Positions 7,257-10,433 of a DNA stretch of 10,433 bases are shown here, in pieces. Position numbers and translations under genes: made by a program. The DNA is from Actinomycetota bacterium (lineage in GTDB: Bacteria; Actinomycetota; Thermoleophilia; Solirubrobacterales; Solirubrobacteraceae). The first letter of the stretch is position 1, and each line of letters opens with the position of its first letter. The stretch spans positions 1-10,433 of the forward strand of contig CAJCIJ010000164.1 in assembly GCA_903970315.1 (NCBI GenBank), written 5' to 3'. The notes under the pieces are model-generated. The model was given only the letters and a program-made list of their open reading frames with translations, was not told where the DNA came from and made no database searches.

Positions 7257-7742
7257 TCAGTCGATCAGGCGCTGCACGCGGTAGGTGCGGCGGCCCCTCG
7301 GGGTCTGCACTCCCACGGACTCGCCCGGGGCGTGGCCCAGCAGAGCCTTCCCCACGGGCGACCGCGCCGACAGCTTGCCCTGGGCGAGGTTGGCCTCGGT
7401 GGAGCCCACAATGGTCCACTCATAGACCTGCCCGCTTGCCTCGTCGAGCACCTCGGCGGTGCGTCCGAAGGCAAAGACGGCCTGCTGCTCGGCGCCGGTC
7501 TCGACGATCAGGGCGTTGCGCTGGCGTTCGCGCAAGCGTTTGATCTTGGTCTCCAGGTGCGCCTGGTCCTCTTTGGCGATGTGGTAGTCGGCGTTCTCTG
7601 ACAGATCGCCGAGGTCACGTGCCGCAAGGATGCGCGCGGCGATCTCCCTGCGTCCCGGGCCCTCCAGCTCAGCCAGTTCGGACTCCAGTGCAACCAGCCC
7701 CTGTGGCGTGATCGGCTCTCCTTCCGGCGCAGGTGCTGTCAT
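7257..7742 (-). CDS. greA: Transcription elongation factor GreA
   Basis: This 161-aa factor rescues backtracked RNA polymerase by entering the secondary channel and stimulating cleavage of the 3' end of the transcript. The N-terminal coiled coil (about 12-85) carries the tip motif GDLSENADYHIAKEDQ (45-60). D46 and E49 match the acidic pair needed for cleavage in E. coli GreA. The C-terminal FKBP-like domain follows (about 90-161; SARSPVGKALLGHAPGE). Length fits the family (158 aa in E. coli). I chose ATG 7742 because it leaves about ten residues before the conserved ITPQG start. ATG 7760 would add six residues and has TTATCT at -12 to -7, so it remains possible. A further upstream extension of the frame (to 7913) is low-complexity and unlikely. 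The gene is monocistronic here, with the fluoride operon diverging from it. Confidence 0.93.
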   Translation of the reverse strand: MTAPAPEGEPITPQGLVALESELAELEGPGRREIAARILAARDLGDLSENADYHIAKEDQAHLETKIKRLRERQRNALIVETGAEQQAVFAFGRTAEVLDEASGQVYEWTIVGSTEANLAQGKLSARSPVGKALLGHAPGESVGVQTPRGRRTYRVQRLID

Positions 7743-7930
7743 CGGCTCACCGCGCGGCATGGTCGCAGATAACGGTCGCCGCGTGCCCCGCGCGTGCCTG
7801 CCGGCTGTCGGTCCCGGACCCTTTGGGCGCTTTTGGGGGCTCGGCAGCGGCCGCGCCGCGCCATATGCTCCGGTCCTCGCACCGGCCGTGATCGCCCCAA
7901 CAGTCATCTTCAAACGTACTTGGTGGCGTC
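7743..7930. other. Divergent intergenic region between greA and crcB1
   Basis: This 188-bp non-coding stretch must hold both promoters. On the plus strand, TATGCT at 7864-7869 is a candidate -10, the same hexamer as at ethR, giving a leader of about 55 nt. The hairpin CCGGT/ACCGG (7870-7874 with 7881-7885) would fall at the start of that leader. I looked for the fluoride riboswitch (GGCGATGG and TTCGCC pseudoknot pieces, CTGATGACTCC) and did not find it. Confidence 0.4.
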
Positions 7931-8326
7931 GTGCGCCCTGATCGCCGCGAGCTTGCCGCGATCTTTGCCGGCGGGTTCGTGGGCGCGGTGGCGCGCGCGC
8001 TGCTCGTGCAGGCGCTGCCGTATTCGGTCGGCTCCTGGCCCTGGGCCACCTTCACGGTGAACGTCGCCGGCGCATTCATGCTGGGCTACTTCGTCACCCG
8101 GCTACAGGAGCGCCTGCCGGTCTCGGCCTACAGGCGGCCGCTGTTGGGCACCGGCTTGTGCGGGGCGCTCACCACCTTCTCGACGATGCAGATCGAGCTG
8201 TTGCGGATGCTCGACGCGTCAGACGTCGGCCTGACGGCGGCCTATGCGCTGGCGAGCGTCGCCGCCGGCTTTGTTGCCGTCGCGGCGGCCACCAATCTGG
8301 TGCGGCGAGTGGGGGTGGGCGCTTGA
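7931..8326 (+). CDS. crcB1: Fluoride channel subunit CrcB/Fluc, first copy
   Basis: This 131-aa membrane protein has four predicted transmembrane helices (about 10-28, 40-58, 68-92, 100-120), the size and topology of Fluc. Family motifs are GGFVGAVAR (14-22), the pore Asn in TFTVNVAG (N44) and the TTFST break (81-85). Fluc dimers export toxic fluoride passively across the inner membrane. The residue after TTFST is Met86, where well-studied homologues have the second Phe of the phenylalanine track, and the usual YGT is WAT. The start is GTG 7931 with a weak GGTGG upstream. The stop overlaps the next start by 4 nt. With a second CrcB directly behind it, it likely forms a heterodimer, as reported for paired Gram-positive copies. 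Confidence 0.92.
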   Translation: MRPDRRELAAIFAGGFVGAVARALLVQALPYSVGSWPWATFTVNVAGAFMLGYFVTRLQERLPVSAYRRPLLGTGLCGALTTFSTMQIELLRMLDASDVGLTAAYALASVAAGFVAVAAATNLVRRVGVGA

Positions 8327-8688
8327 GCCCTCTGGTCGCGTTGGCCGTCGGCGCGGTGGGAGGCGCCGGGGCGGTCGCCCGCTTCCTGCTTGACGGCGCC
8401 GTCAGCGCCAGGGTGCGCGGCAAGTTTCCCTACGGCACCTTTGTGGTCAACATCTCCGGGGCGCTTGTGTTGGGAGTGCTGGTGGGGGCCGCGGTGGGTC
8501 AGGGCGCCTATCGCATCGCCGGCACGGGCTTCATCGGCGCCTTCACCACGTTCAGCACGTGGGTCTTTGAGAGCCATCGCCTGGGCGAGGACGGCGAGCT
8601 TGCGCTGGGGTTTGCCAACCTGACCGGAAGTGTGGTCGCCGGAATCCTGGCGGCGTGGGCCGGCCAAGAACTTGGGATCTGGCTGTGA
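8323..8688 (+). CDS. crcB2: Fluoride channel subunit CrcB/Fluc, second copy
   Basis: This is a 121-aa four-helix membrane protein with the motifs [13 protein letters not shown] (13-25, R20), [12 protein letters not shown] (35-46, N43) and GAFTTFSTW (72-80). It keeps the YGT-VN motif that the first copy has lost, while Trp80 replaces the second track Phe. The start is TTG 8323, which overlaps the crcB1 stop (TTGA) and is preceded by a G-rich GGGGGTGGG stretch. No ATG or GTG fits the beginning of the domain; frames starting farther upstream (8158) would read through crcB1 and are not credible. The gene overlaps the next start by 4 nt (GTGA), so the three genes are probably one translationally coupled unit. 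Confidence 0.9.
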   Translation: MSPLVALAVGAVGGAGAVARFLLDGAVSARVRGKFPYGTFVVNISGALVLGVLVGAAVGQGAYRIAGTGFIGAFTTFSTWVFESHRLGEDGELALGFANLTGSVVAGILAAWAGQELGIWL

Positions 8689-9815
8689 GCGACGAACACC
8701 TGAAGCTCACGGTCTACTTTGGCGAGCGCGACCGGGTGGGCGCGCAGTCGGTCGCCGACGCCCTGGCAGGCATCTACGCGGCGCACCGTGTCAAGGCCAG
8801 CGTGCTGTTGCGCGGCATCGAGGGCTTTGGCGCAGATCGGCTCCTGCGAACCGATCGCCGGCTGACGCCGTCGGAGGACCTGCCGCTGATGGCCATCGCG
8901 GTCGATACTGCGCCGCGGATCCAGGCGGTCCTCGCCGATGCCGGCGCCCTGCGCTTCGGCGGGCTTGTGACCTTGGAGCGCGCGCAGCTCCTCACTGGAG
9001 AACTCGACGACCACGACGTGTCCGCAACGGCTGCGGGCGAGGCGGTAAAGCTGACGGTCTATCTGGGCAGGCACGAGCGCGTGCCGGGATCAGGGGTGCG
9101 GGGCGTGCCGGGCTCGCGGGGCCGACCGGGGGCGGGGCTGGCATACAAGGCGGTCGTGGGCCTGCTGCGCTCCCGGGGCATCGCCGGTGCAACGGTGCTG
9201 CTGGGCGTGGACGGCACCGTCCATGGCGCCCGGCGCCGCGCGCGCTTCTTTGCCTCAAACGCAGAAGTGCCGCTGATGGTGATCGCAGTTGGCGACCGTC
9301 AGGGCATCGCCGACGCGCTGCCGGCGCTCGGTGAGCTGCTTGCCCAGCCACTCATGACGCTCGAGCGTGTGCGCGTCTGCAAGCGCGACGGCGTGGCGCT
9401 GGCCGATCCCCACGACCTGCCCGAGACCGACCCTGCGGGCCTGGGCATCTGGCAGCTGTTGACCGTCTATACCGGCGAGCAGTCGCGCATCGACGGGCGG
9501 CCCATAAACCACCACCTGCTCGCGGGACTGCGCCAGGCGGGCGCGTCGGGTGCCACGAGCATGCGAGGCATCTGGGGCTACCACGGCGACCACGATCCGC
9601 ACGGGGACTCGCTGTGGCAGCTGCGACGGCGTGTCCCCGTTTTGACCGCCGTGGTGGACACCCCGCAGCGCAGCCGCCAGTGGTTTTCGCTGATCGACGG
9701 ACTCACCAGACACACCGGCCTGGTGACCAGTGAGATGGTGCCGGCGTTTCGCGCGACCGGGTCTGAGCTGACCCGCGGCGGCCTGCGCATCGCCAACCTC
9801 GACAGCCTGCGGTAG
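8685..9815 (+). CDS. Triple DUF190 (PII-like) protein linked to the fluoride channel
   Basis: This 376-aa soluble protein is made of three DUF190 (PF02641) units: about 6-103, 121-232 and 254-356. Each opens with a KLTVY or LLTVYTGE strand, has a central RGI-x-G-like turn and ends in a V-T-E or M-T-L-E strand. DUF190 has a PII-like ferredoxin fold, usually one domain of about 100 aa, so three in a row make an internal pseudo-trimer possible. Unit 2 has a Gly/Arg/Pro-rich insert (134-150). Unit 3 carries YHGDHDPHGD (299-308), a possible metal site. No membrane segment or signal peptide is seen. The start GTG 8685 overlaps the crcB2 stop; the frame is open from 8655, but that lies inside crcB2. 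DUF190 genes next to crcB are, as I recall, common in actinobacteria, but their role is not known. A regulator or accessory of fluoride export is inferred. Confidence 0.88.
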   Translation: MSDEHLKLTVYFGERDRVGAQSVADALAGIYAAHRVKASVLLRGIEGFGADRLLRTDRRLTPSEDLPLMAIAVDTAPRIQAVLADAGALRFGGLVTLERAQLLTGELDDHDVSATAAGEAVKLTVYLGRHERVPGSGVRGVPGSRGRPGAGLAYKAVVGLLRSRGIAGATVLLGVDGTVHGARRRARFFASNAEVPLMVIAVGDRQGIADALPALGELLAQPLMTLERVRVCKRDGVALADPHDLPETDPAGLGIWQLLTVYTGEQSRIDGRPINHHLLAGLRQAGASGATSMRGIWGYHGDHDPHGDSLWQLRRRVPVLTAVVDTPQRSRQWFSLIDGLTRHTGLVTSEMVPAFRATGSELTRGGLRIANLDSLR

Positions 9816-9820
9816 TACCC

Positions 9821-9839
9821 CCGGGGTGGACGGCCCCGG
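9821..9839 (+). terminator. GC-rich hairpin after the fluoride operon, possible terminator
   Basis: CCGGGG (9821-9826) pairs with CCCCGG (9834-9839) around a 7-nt loop, starting 5 nt after the DUF190 stop. No T-run follows, so intrinsic termination is uncertain. Confidence 0.35.
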
Positions 9840-10003
9840 TGCTGCGCAGGGCGGTGGGCGGCCGCTTTGGTACGTCGCGCGTGGACGCCCGCTGGGAGTC
9901 CCCATCCCGTAGACGGCCCCCTGTGGTGGGCGTCCTGGGCACGCCACTGGTGGTACGCGGCGAGCGACCACGCTCATGTTCATAGGTTGATTTGCCGATG
10001 GGC
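9840..10003. other. Non-coding region with hairpins upstream of the kelch gene
   Basis: I see no gene. Two inverted repeats stand out. GTGG-G-CGT pairs with ACG-CCAC (9926-9947, one bulged base, 7-nt loop). GAGCG/CGCTC (9962-9966 with 9971-9975, ACCA loop) lies about 38 nt before the next start. TAGGTT at 9983-9988 is a weak -10 candidate for the kelch gene. Confidence 0.35.
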
Positions 10004-10013
10004 AGGAGCCAGG

Positions 10014-10433
10014 ATGAATGCGCCGAACCTCACACCGATGACGTCCACGACTCGGTCACGTCTGGGGCTGCTCGCAGCCAGCGTGGTTGCGACCGTCGCC
10101 GGCGCTCTCGCCATAGCGTCGCCTGCGCTGGCACAGGGGTCCGCCTCCTACTTCACGTTGCTGCCGGAATCCGGCGAACACGAGCTGCACGTTGCGCGCT
10201 ACGACGCGCTTGCGGCGCCCCTGCAGAACGGCGAGGTGCTGATCGCAGGCGGTCACGGCAACGCCTCCTACCCAAAGACCGCCGAACTCTTCAACCCGAC
10301 CTCGGAAACGTTCAGCGCGCTTGCCGAAACCACCGAACACGAGCTTCATGCCTCGCGCGAAGGTGCGCTGACGGTGTCTCTGGCCAGCGGTCTCGTGCTG
10401 ATCGCCGGCGGATACAACGAGATCGGAAGAGCG
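10014..10433 (+). CDS. Secreted kelch-repeat protein, 3' partial
   Basis: The frame is open to the right edge (140 codons). The start ATG 10014 has AGGAG 5 nt upstream. A signal peptide is clear: Arg-containing n-region to R16, hydrophobic core 17-36, cleavage likely after A40 (ALA|QG). Two kelch-type repeats follow with a 53-residue period, each starting EHELH (55 and 108) and holding VLIAGG (75-80 and 128-133); the first continues TAELFNPTSETF. Kelch units build beta-propellers, used for binding or, in galactose-oxidase-like proteins, as a scaffold. Here the gene is too short to tell. Glutamate is mainly GAA, as in the other secreted protein. The last 14 bases (residues from about 136) look like sequencing adapter, so genuine sequence probably ends at 10419. 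Confidence 0.85.
   Translation, partial: MNAPNLTPMTSTTRSRLGLLAASVVATVAGALAIASPALAQGSASYFTLLPESGEHELHVARYDALAAPLQNGEVLIAGGHGNASYPKTAELFNPTSETFSALAETTEHELHASREGALTVSLASGLVLIAGGYNEIGRA
10420..10433 (+). other. Probable Illumina adapter remnant at the end
   Basis: AGATCGGAAGAGCG, flush with the last base, is identical to the first 14 bases of the TruSeq read-2 adapter. A perfect 14-base match exactly at the edge is very unlikely by chance, so this is most likely untrimmed adapter and not genomic DNA. Confidence 0.85.

Noticed and set aside
7743..7913. N-terminal extension of GreA from 7913
   Set aside because: The extra 57 residues are low-complexity Arg/Pro/Gly and lie before the normal start of the family.
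7743..7930. Fluoride riboswitch upstream of crcB1
   Set aside because: The conserved GGCGATGG/TTCGCC stem and the CTGATGACTCC segment are not present on the plus strand.
8158..8322. Longer CrcB2 starting inside crcB1
   Set aside because: The extra residues are an out-of-frame reading of crcB1 and no membrane motif occurs before TTG 8323.
9255..9983. A 242-codon minus-strand frame across the end of the DUF190 gene
   Set aside because: It is antisense to conserved DUF190 units and shows no domain of its own.

Overview
The window is high-GC DNA from an Actinomycetota bacterium. EthR/EthA/CYP138-like proteins, GTG and TTG starts, 4-nt gene overlaps and a probable leaderless mRNA all fit that phylum. 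The large Ig-repeat and kelch-type secreted proteins make a Solirubrobacterales/Thermoleophilia-like lineage plausible, but this is an inference from gene style. No RNA genes, transposases or CRISPR arrays were found. The last 14 bases match the common start of Illumina adapters, and the left edge lies inside near-identical Ig repeats, so the window is probably a whole contig ending in a repeat on one side and in adapter read-through on the other.

Layout. (1) 1-3428, minus: the first 1142 codons of a large secreted protein with a signal peptide, Asp-box (sialidase-like) motifs and at least three tandem Ig-like domains, running off the left edge. Its promoter region (3429-3555) holds three 11-bp direct repeats resembling a PhoP (PHO) box. 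(2) 3556-6492, minus: a two-gene operon of an EthA-type Baeyer-Villiger monooxygenase followed 3 nt later by a CYP138-type cytochrome P450. (3) 6587-7243, plus: a divergent EthR-type TetR repressor, separated from the monooxygenase by a 94-bp region with facing -10 boxes and TCGAG repeats. (4) 7257-7742, minus: GreA, convergent with the repressor. (5) 7931-9815, plus: crcB1, crcB2 and a triple-DUF190 protein, joined by 4-nt overlaps. (6) 9816-10013: non-coding, with GC-rich hairpins. (7) 10014 to the edge, plus: the start of a secreted kelch-repeat protein.

Two gene sets stand out. The first is an ethR/ethA pair, known from mycobacteria, extended by a P450, which suggests a repressor-controlled two-step oxidation of a lipophilic substrate. 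The second is a fluoride-channel pair translationally coupled to a protein made of three PII-like DUF190 domains, which suggests a heterodimeric Fluc channel with a dedicated partner of unknown function. Both secreted proteins at the edges prefer GAA over GAG for glutamate, unlike the DUF190 gene that I counted for comparison.
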